Shown here: in pieces, positions 16,423-25,523 of the stretch
Position numbering within the stretch: position 1 is the first letter of the stretch
Layout of the letters: each line of letters opens with the position of its first letter
NCBI GenBank assembly: GCA_012103455.1
Contig: WLWT01000001.1
Span: forward strand, 1,970,001 to 2,034,000
DNA length: 64,000 nt
Direction of reading: 5' to 3'
DNA from: Gammaproteobacteria bacterium
GTDB taxonomy: Bacteria > Pseudomonadota > Gammaproteobacteria > HK1
Notes under the pieces: generated by a model
Seen by the model: only the letters and a program-made list of their open reading frames with translations
What the model was told of the DNA's origin: nothing
Databases searched by the model: none
Translations under genes and position numbers: made by a program

Positions 16423-17553
16423 CTAGCGGGTAGCGCCACGGGCGGTTACCTGCCAGACGCATTCGACTCGATCGTTGCGCACGCCCACCAGCCAATCGTA
16501 GAGATTGACGGTGGGATCGCAGTGCCCCGGAATCAGACGCAGTTTGTCACCTAGGGCTGGGCACGGGCCGTCGCCTGTGAATGTGATGATGCCGTGATCG
16601 TCCGAGGGCCGGTCATAGCGGGCGTTGCTGAAGTCCGCTACCAGTGGCGGTCCTGCGTCGGCGCTATGGGCTTTGTGGCCGGCATCCACCACATAGTGGC
16701 CGGCGGCGGTGCTCATGACCGTGGTGTAGATGAATAAGCTGTGCTTGAACTGCGCCTCAGGCTGACCGTGGGCATCGAGATTGTGGCCATAGTCGGCGTC
16801 CATGAAGATGTAGGAACCGGCCTGTAACTCGTTATACACACCGCTATTCAGTTCGAATTCGAAGGTGCCGGTGCCGGCGCCGCCGACGATGGGACAGTCT
16901 ATGGCGGCCTGCGCCAACCGCGTGCGCGTCTCGCCGGTACGGCGCACCGCCTCGGCGATCGCCGCTTCGCGCTCGGCGAAGGCGCGCTTGTGTTGGGCAC
17001 TGCCTTGATAAGCCTGCAGACCGGCGAATCGAAGCCCGGGTGCGGCCTGAATACGCTGGGCCAAGTCAAGCGCAGCTTGTGGGCTATCGACGCCGCAGCG
17101 GTTGGCGCCTACGTTGATTTCCACCAGCACGTGAAGGGTGGTTTTCGCTGCCACAGCGCCGGTGCTCAAGGCCTCTACATTGTCCGCGTGGTCCACGCAA
17201 ACACCGATCCAGGCATTTTTTGCGAGGGCTGCCAGGCAGGCAATTTTGCGCTGTCCCACGATCTGGTTGGTGACTAATACATTGTCGATGCCACCGGCGA
17301 CCATGGCTTGCGCCTCGCCCACTTTCTGGCAGCACACGCCGATGGCGCCCAGTTCCATCTGACGCCGGCCGATGGCAGGGCATTTGTGGGTTTTGGCGTG
17401 AGCGCGCAGACGCACATTCGGCACGGTCGCTATTCTCTCGGCCATGAGCGCCAGATTCGCATCGAATGCATTCAGATCGACAATGAGCGCTGGCGTATCT
17501 ATCTCGCCGACCGGCATCGCGTTCGAAGCGGGTGGGTGCAGGGCAGGGATCAT
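16423..17553 (-). CDS. DSD1-family PLP enzyme (D-threonine / 3-hydroxyaspartate aldolase-like)
   Basis: A 376-residue fold-type III enzyme with an alanine-racemase-like barrel. RAHAKTHKCP near residue 50 carries the PLP-binding lysine (probably Lys54). IGVCCQKVGEAQAMV, VEINVGANRCGV and VVDAGHKAHSAD are typical of the group, which cleaves beta-hydroxy-D-amino acids or beta-hydroxyaspartate to glycine plus aldehyde. The frame extends to 17760, but that part reads as non-native; ATG 17553 is chosen (17517 is an alternative). It is divergent from the CMD-dehydrogenase-racemase genes across a 166-bp region. Confidence 0.82.
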   Translation of the reverse strand: MIPALHPPASNAMPVGEIDTPALIVDLNAFDANLALMAERIATVPNVRLRAHAKTHKCPAIGRRQMELGAIGVCCQKVGEAQAMVAGGIDNVLVTNQIVGQRKIACLAALAKNAWIGVCVDHADNVEALSTGAVAAKTTLHVLVEINVGANRCGVDSPQAALDLAQRIQAAPGLRFAGLQAYQGSAQHKRAFAEREAAIAEAVRRTGETRTRLAQAAIDCPIVGGAGTGTFEFELNSGVYNELQAGSYIFMDADYGHNLDAHGQPEAQFKHSLFIYTTVMSTAAGHYVVDAGHKAHSADAGPPLVADFSNARYDRPSDDHGIITFTGDGPCPALGDKLRLIPGHCDPTVNLYDWLVGVRNDRVECVWQVTARGATR

Positions 17554-17616
17554 GGCATTGTCTACTTGGGTCCGGTCGTGGTTTGGGCATAATAGCGTAA
17601 TGTGTTGGGCCCAATC

Positions 17617-17644
17617 GCATTGGGCTCGCTGCATTGGACTCGCT
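17617..17644. repeat. 14-bp tandem duplication in the divergent promoter region
   Basis: GCATTGGGCTCGCT is followed directly by GCATTGGACTCGCT. It lies between the divergent aldolase-like and CMD genes, so it may sit in the promoter area of either. One of many similar-sized duplications in the window. Confidence 0.7.
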
Positions 17645-17719
17645 GCCGGACCGGTGAGCAGTGCGCGGCCACGGGCGGCAGGCAAATCCACGGGCACTAT
17701 TCGAACAGGGGAAGGAAAC

Positions 17720-18106
17720 ATGGACAAAGAGGTATTCGAGACAGGTTTGGCGATCCGCAAGTCGGTGCTGGGCGAGGCTTATGTGGAGAACGCGCTGGCC
17801 AATGCCGACGATTTTTCCCGCCCGTTTCAGGAGTACGTCACAGAGTATTGCTGGGGCGCCATCTGGGGCAGCGATGGTCTTGATCGCAAGCAGCGCAGTT
17901 TGCTCAATCTGGGTATGCTGGCCGGTGCTAGCCGCTGGCAGGAGTTCGAACTGCACTTCCGCGGTTCGTTTGTGAACGGCATGACCGAGCGTGAACTGCA
18001 AGATGTGATCATGCAAATCGGCTGCTACTGCGGTATCCCGGCGGGCATAGAAGCCATGCGGGTGGCCCGCCGTGTGCTGGCCGAGCGGGCGCAAAGAGAA
18101 GAGTAA
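17720..18106 (+). CDS. Carboxymuconolactone decarboxylase-family protein
   Basis: A 128-residue all-helical protein. DRKQRSLLNLGMLAGASRW, then ELHFRGSFVNGMTERELQDV and IMQIGCYCGIPAGIEAM match the 4-carboxymuconolactone decarboxylase family (CMD/AhpD fold). The CxxC of AhpD is absent, with a single CYC late in the protein, so it is more like CMD than a peroxidase. ATG 17720 follows GGGGAAGGAA. TAATG overlap with the next gene indicates translational coupling. Role in this cluster unknown; family members act in aromatic ring-cleavage pathways. Confidence 0.8.
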   Translation: MDKEVFETGLAIRKSVLGEAYVENALANADDFSRPFQEYVTEYCWGAIWGSDGLDRKQRSLLNLGMLAGASRWQEFELHFRGSFVNGMTERELQDVIMQIGCYCGIPAGIEAMRVARRVLAERAQREE

Positions 18107-19038
18107 TGGTGACGCCGGCCGGTGCGCCCCCGGGAGTTGAGCCCCCGGGAGTTGAGCCCCTAGGAAGTGAGCCCCTAGGAGTTGCGCCCATCGGATTTAT
18201 CGGGCTTGGGGCGATGGGCGCGCCTATGGCCGCTAATCTGGCCACTGGCGGCGCCGAACTCATCGTTTACGACATCGCCGGTCCGCAGCGGTCGCCGCCG
18301 GCGGCGGTGGTCGCCGCGTCGGTGGCCGCGGTCGCCGCTGCTGCTCGAACCATATTTCTGAGCCTGCCCGATGGCGATGTGGTGGCCGCGGTAGTCGGTG
18401 AGATCGTGGCGGCGCCGGCGCGTAAAGCGCGCACCGTCATCGACACATCGACCATCGGCATCGCCGCGGCGCAAGCGGTGCACCAGGCACTGGCCGATGC
18501 GCATATGGAATTCGCCGATGCGCCGGTCTCCGGCGGGGTTGCCGGCGCTGAAGCAGCTACCCTCTCGCTCATGTTCTCGGGCCGGGCGCAAACCTTTGAC
18601 CGGTTACTGCTTTGGTTCAAGACCATGTCATCCAATCAGTTCCATGTGGGCACTACGCCGGGGCAAGGACAGGCGATGAAGATCGCCAACAACTTTCTCT
18701 CCGCCACCGCCATGGCGGCGACCAGTGAGGCGGTCGCGTTCGGCACCTCGCAAGGTCTCGAGATGAAAACCATGCTCGATGTGATCAATGTCTCTAGCGG
18801 GCAGAACACCGCCACGCGCGACAAATTTCCGCAGCGCGTGTTGACGCAGACCTACGATGCGGGTTTTCGTAACGACCAGATGGAGAAAGACTGCCGGCTG
18901 TACCTGCAAAGCGTACAGGCGGCTGGTACCGCGGATCGCTTAGGCGAAGTGGTGAAAGCCATGTGGACCCACCACAATGAGGCGGAGCCGGCGGCGGATA
19001 TTTCCCGCATTTACCCATTCATTCGCGAGCGGCGGTAG
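18106..19038 (+). CDS. NAD(P)-dependent beta-hydroxyacid dehydrogenase (HIBADH-like)
   Basis: A 310-residue dehydrogenase. The Rossmann motif IGFIGLGAMGAP is at about 29-40, DAPVSGG is the substrate loop, and MKIANNFLSA carries the catalytic lysine. Family members oxidise 3-hydroxyisobutyrate or reduce tartronate semialdehyde. Uniquely, residues 6-26 before the Rossmann fold are a proline-rich 5-residue repeat (PPGVE, PPGVE, PLGSE, PLGVA) made by a 15-bp tandem repeat at 18126-18185. The annotated ATG overlaps the previous stop; a shorter start inside the repeat cannot be excluded. Same operon as CMD and the racemase. Confidence 0.82.
   Translation: MVTPAGAPPGVEPPGVEPLGSEPLGVAPIGFIGLGAMGAPMAANLATGGAELIVYDIAGPQRSPPAAVVAASVAAVAAAARTIFLSLPDGDVVAAVVGEIVAAPARKARTVIDTSTIGIAAAQAVHQALADAHMEFADAPVSGGVAGAEAATLSLMFSGRAQTFDRLLLWFKTMSSNQFHVGTTPGQGQAMKIANNFLSATAMAATSEAVAFGTSQGLEMKTMLDVINVSSGQNTATRDKFPQRVLTQTYDAGFRNDQMEKDCRLYLQSVQAAGTADRLGEVVKAMWTHHNEAEPAADISRIYPFIRERR
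18126..18185 (+). repeat. Four 15-bp tandem units inside the dehydrogenase gene
   Basis: Unit GCCCCCGGGAGTTGA at 18126-18140 and 18141-18155, then diverged copies GCCCCTAGGAAGTGA (18156-18170) and GCCCCTAGGAGTTGC (18171-18185). The frame is kept, giving a repeated five-residue peptide at the N-terminus. Confidence 0.85.
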
Positions 19039-19044
19039 GGATAG

Positions 19045-19695
19045 ATGCGCATCGTTCTCATTCACGCGCTCGAGGGCGCTATAGGCCCTATTCGCGAGGC
19101 TTTCGAGGCGGATTGGCCGCAGGCCGGTATATTCAACTTGATGGACGACTCCCTGAGTGTGGATCGGGCGCGGGACGGTGGGTTGACCCCGGCCATGGTA
19201 GAGCGTTTCGTCACGCTGACCGATTACGCTGTTGCCGCCGGCGCGGACGGCATTTTGTTCACCTGTTCGGCGTTTCACCGGGCCATTGAGGTGGCGCGGG
19301 CGAAACACACGATCCCTATCCTCAAACCGGACGAGGCGATGATGGAAGCGGCCTTGGAGGCGGAGCGGCATATCGCGTTATTGGCCACCTTCGAGCCGAC
19401 GCTGGCCACCGCCAAGGCCGAGATGGAGCGTCTCGCCGCTGCGGCGGGCCGCCGCATCGAAGTATCGGCCGTGCATGTACCCGGTGCACTTTCGGCGCTA
19501 CAGGCAGGTGATGCGGCCGGACATGACGACCTCATCGTGCGCAAGGCGGGCGAGTTGACCGGGGCCGATGCGGTGATGTTGGCCCAGTTCACCATGGCGC
19601 CGGTGGCGCCGCGGGTGCGGCTGCCGGGCGGCGGGCCGGTGTTCACCAGTCCGGGCACGGCGGTGCGTAAACTCCGGCAACGCCTAGGCGGCTAG
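19045..19695 (+). CDS. Aspartate/glutamate racemase-superfamily protein
   Basis: A 216-residue protein related to hydantoin and aspartate racemases. The first catalytic cysteine is in LFTCSAFH (Cys74). In the second half the expected cysteine position reads LAQFTMAPV, so the second catalytic cysteine is absent; this is also seen in an uncharacterised subgroup of the family. FTSPGTAVRKLRQRL is a typical end. Two-base racemisation is therefore unlikely; a lyase, decarboxylase or isomerase role is possible. Six bases separate it from the dehydrogenase gene. Confidence 0.75.
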   Translation: MRIVLIHALEGAIGPIREAFEADWPQAGIFNLMDDSLSVDRARDGGLTPAMVERFVTLTDYAVAAGADGILFTCSAFHRAIEVARAKHTIPILKPDEAMMEAALEAERHIALLATFEPTLATAKAEMERLAAAAGRRIEVSAVHVPGALSALQAGDAAGHDDLIVRKAGELTGADAVMLAQFTMAPVAPRVRLPGGGPVFTSPGTAVRKLRQRLGG

Positions 19696-19764
19696 ACTTG
19701 CAGCATCCGGGCTATTGCGCATCAGGGGTCGGAGCCACCGGTTTGGCAAGTAGACAAAATAGAC

Positions 19765-21258
19765 ATGGCGTTTGACGACCGGCCAAAAGCCGCGCAAATC
19801 GCCCGCTTGCTGGTGGCCCTCAATCGCGATGAGGCGGGCGATCGAGCTGGCCGCAGTGCCCGGGATGAGGCATTCAAGGCGACTTTGCCTAGCGCTCTGA
19901 CGCCATGGGCTCGAATAAGGCGCTGGTTGGAGCACGTAGATGCCGGCGGTGAGTGCGTTACCCGGCAGACCGAAAGCGCGTTGGCCGCTACTTCAGTGGC
20001 GCTCTTCGCTCTGGGTGCTGTCAGCGGATGGCTGGCGCTGCTGGCCGCGTTCTATTACGACGGCAGCGCCCGGGTCAACGTTTTGGCGGTGCTGGGCGCA
20101 TTGCTAGGGCTGCCGTTGCTGAGCCTGCTGTTGTCGTGGACCGGCGCAGCGGCGAGTAAGCTGAGCGCGCTGAGCGGACTTGCTTCGCTATTGGCCCGGC
20201 CCGCCGCCGGTAAGCTGGGTCTGCATTTGCGCCGATGGCTGCACGCGGAGGGCCGGGCTGGCCTCGATGCTCTGTTGGGGTTGGACGGGCATGACCGTAG
20301 CGGTGTGGCGCGCGTGCGGTATTGGTTGTTGGTGTTTTGGTCGCATATTTTTGCCAGCGCTTTTTTCCTCGCCGCCCTGGTCACCGCGCTGGCGCTGATC
20401 TTTTTCTCCGATCTGGCATTTGGTTGGAGCACCACACTCAATCTATCGGCGTCCAGTGTGCATGAGGCCGCCGCCGTTGCTGCCAGGCCTTGGCTTTGGT
20501 TATTGCCCGAGGCGGTGCCTACCCTCGAATTGGTGCAGGCCACGCGTTATTTTCGTCTGACCACGGATGCTGTTACGGCGCAAGAAGCCGCTCTGTATGG
20601 TCAGTGGTGGCCCTTCTTGCTTTGCATGTTCTGTTGCTACGGGTTGGTGCCGCGGGTGCTGAGCGGCGTTGTGGCCGCACGCTGTCTCAGCCGTGCGCTA
20701 GCGGCGTTGATGGCCGAGCACGCCGGCATTCGCGCTCTGGCCGAGCGCCTGGTCGAGCGAGAGTCGAGCAGTCGGCCGGCTGCATTCGAGCCGTCGGGGA
20801 CCCCTGCGGCGTACCGGAATCCGGCGCCGGCAGAGGTGGAGCAACCGGCGGTGCATCATTGGCCGCCGCTGCGCGCCGGTGGACCGGTGGTCAACTGGAA
20901 TGGTGTGCCGGTGAGCGATGGTACGCTGAGCCGATGGCTGCGGGCGGAGCGAGTCCATCACGCCGGTGCCGGCATCAGTGTCGCGGCGGAGGCGGAATTG
21001 GCCAAAGCGCTACAGCCCGCAAACGGTGTAGTGACCTTGTGTTGCAAAAGTTGGGAGCCGCCGTTGCTCGAACTGCAAGACTTCATCGCGGCGGTGGCGG
21101 CGTGTTATCCCAAAGCGCGCATACAAGTGCTGCCCGCGCGGGTAGAGAACGGTGAACCGGCGCCGCCGCGGGCGCGCGATCGCGAAGTGTGGCAGCGCGC
21201 CATGGCGGCGGTGGATGTAGCGCTGGTGGGGCTGCGGCAGTGGGCGGCCGATCGGTGA
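19765..21258 (+). CDS. DUF2868 membrane protein
   Basis: A 497-residue protein of the DUF2868 family. It has a short N-terminal cytosolic part, hydrophobic segments around residues 75-126 (LFALGAVSGWLALLAAFYY and a second helix), a helical pair near 185-220 and another near 280-303, then a soluble C-terminal domain. Its stop overlaps the start of a GTPase gene (GTGA), a pairing seen in other Proteobacteria, so the two probably act together at the membrane. Function is not known. The 19696-19764 spacer is short and holds no other gene. Confidence 0.75.
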   Translation: MAFDDRPKAAQIARLLVALNRDEAGDRAGRSARDEAFKATLPSALTPWARIRRWLEHVDAGGECVTRQTESALAATSVALFALGAVSGWLALLAAFYYDGSARVNVLAVLGALLGLPLLSLLLSWTGAAASKLSALSGLASLLARPAAGKLGLHLRRWLHAEGRAGLDALLGLDGHDRSGVARVRYWLLVFWSHIFASAFFLAALVTALALIFFSDLAFGWSTTLNLSASSVHEAAAVAARPWLWLLPEAVPTLELVQATRYFRLTTDAVTAQEAALYGQWWPFLLCMFCCYGLVPRVLSGVVAARCLSRALAALMAEHAGIRALAERLVERESSSRPAAFEPSGTPAAYRNPAPAEVEQPAVHHWPPLRAGGPVVNWNGVPVSDGTLSRWLRAERVHHAGAGISVAAEAELAKALQPANGVVTLCCKSWEPPLLELQDFIAAVAACYPKARIQVLPARVENGEPAPPRARDREVWQRAMAAVDVALVGLRQWAADR

Positions 21259-22652
21259 CGGTGCCGAAGTTCGCTATCGTCGGGCATCCGAACAAAGGTA
21301 AGTCCAGCCTGGTGGCGGCCCTCGCCTCCGACGATGGCGTGCCCGTGGCCCCGGAGTCCGGCACCACCACGCGCGCCGTGGTTTATCCCATGAGATCGGG
21401 TGGCCGGATACTCTACGAACTCATCGATACGCCCGGCTTTCAGCGGGCCCGCCGGGCGCTCACTTGGATGCGCGCGCAGGTGGGCAACGCCGATGATCGG
21501 CCAGCCGCGGTCAGCCGGTTCGTGCAAGCCCATGGCGATGATCGCACTTATAAGGCCGAAGTCGAGTTGTTGCGGCCGGTCACAGCGGGTGCGGGCATTA
21601 TCTATGTGGTGGATGGGGCGGTTCCCTACGGACCGGAGTATGAAGCTGAAATGGAGATTTTGCGCTGGACGGGACAACCTAGTCTGGCCGTCATCAATCC
21701 GATTGGAGGGCGGGCCCACGTGGCGCAGTGGCGCGATGCCCTGAGTCAGTTTTTCAGGATTGTCCGCGAGATCGATGTGTTGAGCGCCCCGCTGGAGCAA
21801 CGTTTCGATCTGCTGCGCGCGTTCGGCGAATTGGATGAGCGGTGGCGGCCTGCTTTGCAGCAGGCGGTGGCAGCGTTGGAGCAAGAGCGCCGGGCCAACC
21901 GGGAGCGCTCGGCGCAGATCATCGCTGGGCTGTTGGCGGAGGCATTGACGGCGCGGTTTTCCGCCGAGTTGAGCGCCGGTGCGGACGTGGACGCCCTGCG
22001 TGAGCGTTTGCAGCAGACCTACCGGCAGAGTTTGCGTGACAGTGAGGCACGGGCCAGGGATAGGGTGCAGCACATTTATCAACACCGTGCTCTAGCCCGC
22101 TCGGACGCCGAGCTGGCTGTTGTGAGTGACGATCTGTTCTCCGAACAGACTTGGGAGCTGTTCGGTTTGTCGCGTACCGCCTTGGCCGGCGTGGGTGCGA
22201 CCGGCGGCGCGGCCGCCGGATTCGGCGTGGATGCGGCCTTGGGTGGGGCGTCGTTGTTTCTAGGCAGCGCCATAGGCGCCTTGGCCGGTGGTGCGGCGAC
22301 CTGGTTTGCCTCCGATCAGATGGCCACTGTGGCGACGGAACAACTGCCGATGGGCGAGCAGATTTTGCGGGTAAAAGCGGGTGCCAATAAAAATTTGCCG
22401 TTTGTGCTCCTCGGCCGGGCGCGGTTACATCATGCTTTAGTGGCGCAACGTTCCCACGCGCGGCGCGAGCCCTTGGTGGTGGGTCGAGGCGATGGGCATG
22501 TGCTGCAACTGTCGGCGCTGAGCGGTGAGCAGCGCGCTGCGTTGGCCCGGTTGTTCGCCCATATCGCAGATGCGCATGAGGTGAGTAGTGCTCAATTGCG
22601 AGCGTTAGCGGATATCATCAATGCGCTTCTGAGCGGCGACAGCGGAGCGTGA
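21255..22652 (+). CDS. Membrane-associated GTPase with DUF3482 domain
   Basis: A 465-residue protein. The P-loop GHPNKGKS (residues 10-17), a switch region SGTTTR and G3 motif DTPGFQ mark an Era/TrmE-like GTPase domain; the G4 motif is not obvious (VINPIGG sits near that place). The second half is helical, with a glycine/alanine-rich hydrophobic hairpin (AAGFGVDAALGGASLF and onward) that may touch the membrane. GTG 21255 overlaps the DUF2868 stop. The longer frame from 21189 lies inside the upstream gene and is rejected. Role unknown; family members occur next to DUF2868 genes. Confidence 0.8.
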   Translation: MTVPKFAIVGHPNKGKSSLVAALASDDGVPVAPESGTTTRAVVYPMRSGGRILYELIDTPGFQRARRALTWMRAQVGNADDRPAAVSRFVQAHGDDRTYKAEVELLRPVTAGAGIIYVVDGAVPYGPEYEAEMEILRWTGQPSLAVINPIGGRAHVAQWRDALSQFFRIVREIDVLSAPLEQRFDLLRAFGELDERWRPALQQAVAALEQERRANRERSAQIIAGLLAEALTARFSAELSAGADVDALRERLQQTYRQSLRDSEARARDRVQHIYQHRALARSDAELAVVSDDLFSEQTWELFGLSRTALAGVGATGGAAAGFGVDAALGGASLFLGSAIGALAGGAATWFASDQMATVATEQLPMGEQILRVKAGANKNLPFVLLGRARLHHALVAQRSHARREPLVVGRGDGHVLQLSALSGEQRAALARLFAHIADAHEVSSAQLRALADIINALLSGDSGA

Positions 22653-22730
22653 TCGCTGCTTCGGGATAACCGCAACTACTATTGGCGCGCTGAACTCGCA
22701 TGGCGCTAAACCGCATATAGGAGTGATCGC

Positions 22731-23633
22731 ATGCTCGAATCCGTCGTCTTGGATAGCGCACAGGTAGAGTTTTACCAGCGCGAGGGATATCTGCTGCTAA
22801 AGAGCGTGCTGCCTAGCGGGATATTGGCACGGTTGCGGGGACAAACCGATGAGAGGGTGGCCGCCGCCGCCAAGGTCTTGGAGAACAATGCCATCTATGA
22901 TCTGGAGGATACGCATGCGGCCGAAAGGCCGCGCGTGCGGCGGATCAAAGTGCCGCATACGGTTATGCCAGCGGTGGATGAATTGGTGCGCTCCCCTGTT
23001 ATAGGTAGCATCGTGGCGCAGCTCTTGGGTACCGGTGTGCGTCTGCAGACCACCAAGCTGAATATGAAATCCGCATCCTACGGCGCCGCTGTGGAGTGGC
23101 ACCAGGATTGGGCGTTTTATCCCCACACCAATGATGACCTATTGGCGATGGGGGTCATGTTCGATGATTGTGATGCCGGCAATGCGCCGCTGATGATGAT
23201 GCCCGGCTCCCACCGCGGGCCGGTATTCGATCATCACGCCGGCGGTTTCTTCTGCGGTGCCATGGATCCGGCGGCCTTGGATTTTTCCCAAGCGGTGGCG
23301 CTGACGGCGCCGGCAGGTTCGCTGACTTTTCACCACGTGCGTATGGTGCACGGCTCGGCCTTGAACCGCTCGCCCAAGCCGCGCCGGTTATTGCTGGCTC
23401 AATACACGGCAGTGGACGCCTGGCCACTGATCGACAGGCCTGACGACATCGCCGCATACGACGCCCAGATTATCTACGGTGAGCCCACCATCCGGGCGCG
23501 CCTGGCCGACGTACCGGTGCGGCTGCCGCTGCCGCCGGCGCCCTACCAGGGCTCTATCTACGAAAATCAGCGCACACTGGGTGAGCGGTTTTTCCAAACC
23601 CACGAGTCCGGCATCAACGCAGCGGCGCAGTAA
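22731..23633 (+). CDS. Phytanoyl-CoA dioxygenase-family oxygenase
   Basis: A 300-residue Fe(II)/2-oxoglutarate enzyme with a cupin-like double-stranded helix. The HxD iron ligands are His124 and Asp126 (EWHQDWAF), the distal His is about residue 207 (MVHGSALNRS), and Arg213 nearby can bind 2-oxoglutarate. LMMMPGSHRGPV is typical. The family hydroxylates varied small molecules, so the substrate cannot be named. AUG at 22731 follows TAGGAGTGATC. The downstream gene starts after 246 bp, which holds only a doubtful small ORF. Confidence 0.82.
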   Translation: MLESVVLDSAQVEFYQREGYLLLKSVLPSGILARLRGQTDERVAAAAKVLENNAIYDLEDTHAAERPRVRRIKVPHTVMPAVDELVRSPVIGSIVAQLLGTGVRLQTTKLNMKSASYGAAVEWHQDWAFYPHTNDDLLAMGVMFDDCDAGNAPLMMMPGSHRGPVFDHHAGGFFCGAMDPAALDFSQAVALTAPAGSLTFHHVRMVHGSALNRSPKPRRLLLAQYTAVDAWPLIDRPDDIAAYDAQIIYGEPTIRARLADVPVRLPLPPAPYQGSIYENQRTLGERFFQTHESGINAAAQ

Positions 23634-23642
23634 TGTGTAGCG

Positions 23643-23867
23643 ATGTCCGATGCAACACTGGCGCAGCAGATGGCGGCGATGGTGGTTGCTGGCCGTGGGG
23701 TTGAGTGCGATACACGGGTTGTGGCGGCAGCCGAGATCTGCGTGACCGGGCGGGTTGGTATCACATTGTCGGGCAACACGGCAGGGCGGATACGGGCCTT
23801 AGCGATCGCCGATGCCGGGTTTACCATAGGGGCCAACAGAAAAAAGCCAATGGAAGTTCTGAAATAA
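23643..23867 (+). CDS. Doubtful small ORF between the oxygenase and fumarase genes
   Basis: A 74-residue frame (MSDATLAQQMAAMVVAGRG to KKPMEVLK) in the space between two clear genes, ending 12 bases before the fumarase ATG. No family recognised and no membrane or metal motif. An opposite-strand frame of similar length overlaps it. It may be a small co-transcribed gene, a remnant or chance. Confidence 0.25.
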   Translation: MSDATLAQQMAAMVVAGRGVECDTRVVAAAEICVTGRVGITLSGNTAGRIRALAIADAGFTIGANRKKPMEVLK

Positions 23868-23879
23868 GAGGAGCCGGCG

Positions 23880-25523
23880 ATGACGGATTTCAGCTTTCAG
23901 AGTTTGTTCGAGTTAGCGGCCGATGAAACGCCTTACCGGCAGTTGCCCACCGATGGTGTGAGCACTTTCAAGATGGATGGACACACCCTGCTGCGGTTGG
24001 AGCCCGAGGTGCTGACGGCGCTGGCCCGCGAAGCGATGGATGACATCGCTCACCTGCTGCGTCCAGGCCACTTGCAGCAACTGGCCAACATCCTCCAAGA
24101 CGCTGAAGCGTCGGCAAATGATCGCTTCGTGGCCATGGAATTGTTGAAGAATGCCAACATCGCCGCCGGCCGGGTGTTGCCCGGCTGTCAGGATACCGGC
24201 ACCGCCATCGCCATGGGCTACAAGGGCGAGAGCGTTTTTACTTTCGGCAACGACGAGCAGGCCATAGCCAAGGGCGTGTTCGAGGCGTATCGGCAAAAGA
24301 ACTTGCGCTATTCGCAGATGGCGCCGCTGGATATGTATACGGAGAAGAATACGGCTACTAATCTGCCCGCGCAGGTGGATCTGTATGCCACTGGCGGGCG
24401 TGAGTACAAGTTCTTGTTCATGGCCAAGGGCGGCGGTTCGGCCAATAAGACGTTTTTGTATCAAGAAACCAAGGCGTTGTTGAATCCTACATCGCTGCTG
24501 AATTTCGTGGCCGAGAAAATCCGTGCCATCGGCACTTCGGCCTGTCCGCCGTATCACCTGGCGCTCGTCATCGGCGGGTTGTCGGCGGAGTTGACGCTGA
24601 AGACGGTGAAGCTCGCCAGCGCGCGGTATTTGGATGGTCTGCCTACCACGGGCAATGCAGGTGGCCGGGCGTTCAGAGATCTGCAACTGGAAGCCACGGT
24701 ACAACAGCTCTGCAATGAAACGGGGATCGGCGCCCAGTTTGGCGGTAAATACTTTGCCCATGATGTGCGCGTCATCCGCTTGCCGCGCCACGGCGCCTCT
24801 TGCCCTGTGGGTCTGGGTGTTTCGTGCTCGGCCGATCGGCAGATCCTGGCCAAGATCAACGACCAAGGCGTGTTCCTGGAGCAGTTGGAGACCAATCCGG
24901 CGAAATATCTCCCGGAAGTGACGGAAGAGCAACTCGATAGCGCCGTGGTCAAGGTGGATCTCACCCGGCCGATGCCGGCGATCTTGGAGACGCTTGCCAA
25001 GTACCCGGTGGCCACCCGCTTGTCCCTGAGCGGGCCGATGGTGGTGGCCCGCGATATCGCGCACGCCAAGTTGAAAGAGCGCTTGGACGCCGGCGAACCG
25101 CTACCGGATTACATGAAGCGACATCCGGTTTATTACGCAGGTCCGGCCAAGACCCCGCAAGGCTACGCCTGCGGTTCTTTCGGGCCGACCACCGCCGGGC
25201 GTATGGACTCCTACGTGGATCGGTTTCAGCAACATGGCGGCTCGATGGTGATGCTGGCCAAAGGCAACCGCTCGCGCCAGGTGCGCGAAGCCTGCGGCAA
25301 GCACGGCGGTTTTTATCTGGGCTCCATCGGCGGCCCGGCGGCGCGCCTGGCGTCACACTCCATCAAGAAGGTCGAGGTGCAAGAGTTTCCCGAACTCGGC
25401 ATGGAGGCGGTGTGGCGCATCGAAGTGGAAGACTTTCCCGCTTTCATCGTGATCGACAGCAAGGGTAATGACTTCTATACCGATCTCATCGAACGGCCAG
25501 CACCGCGGGTGCAGTTGAGCTAA
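23880..25523 (+). CDS. Fumarate hydratase class I (iron-sulfur, homodimeric)
   Basis: A 547-residue TCA-cycle enzyme interconverting fumarate and malate with a 4Fe-4S cluster. Cysteines in [25 protein letters not shown] and LGVSCSAD are the likely cluster ligands, and the C-terminal domain ([20 protein letters not shown]) is complete. Length matches FumA/FumB rather than the split two-subunit type. ATG 23880 follows AAGAGGAGCCGGCG, a strong Shine-Dalgarno. Its 3' end overlaps the convergent enolase-superfamily gene by four bases. Confidence 0.9.
   Translation: MTDFSFQSLFELAADETPYRQLPTDGVSTFKMDGHTLLRLEPEVLTALAREAMDDIAHLLRPGHLQQLANILQDAEASANDRFVAMELLKNANIAAGRVLPGCQDTGTAIAMGYKGESVFTFGNDEQAIAKGVFEAYRQKNLRYSQMAPLDMYTEKNTATNLPAQVDLYATGGREYKFLFMAKGGGSANKTFLYQETKALLNPTSLLNFVAEKIRAIGTSACPPYHLALVIGGLSAELTLKTVKLASARYLDGLPTTGNAGGRAFRDLQLEATVQQLCNETGIGAQFGGKYFAHDVRVIRLPRHGASCPVGLGVSCSADRQILAKINDQGVFLEQLETNPAKYLPEVTEEQLDSAVVKVDLTRPMPAILETLAKYPVATRLSLSGPMVVARDIAHAKLKERLDAGEPLPDYMKRHPVYYAGPAKTPQGYACGSFGPTTAGRMDSYVDRFQQHGGSMVMLAKGNRSRQVREACGKHGGFYLGSIGGPAARLASHSIKKVEVQEFPELGMEAVWRIEVEDFPAFIVIDSKGNDFYTDLIERPAPRVQLS

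Noticed and set aside
20490..21155. 221-residue frame inside the DUF2868 gene
   Set aside because: Arginine- and glycine-rich sequence of the kind produced by a shifted frame in GC-rich DNA; the DUF2868 frame is the real one.
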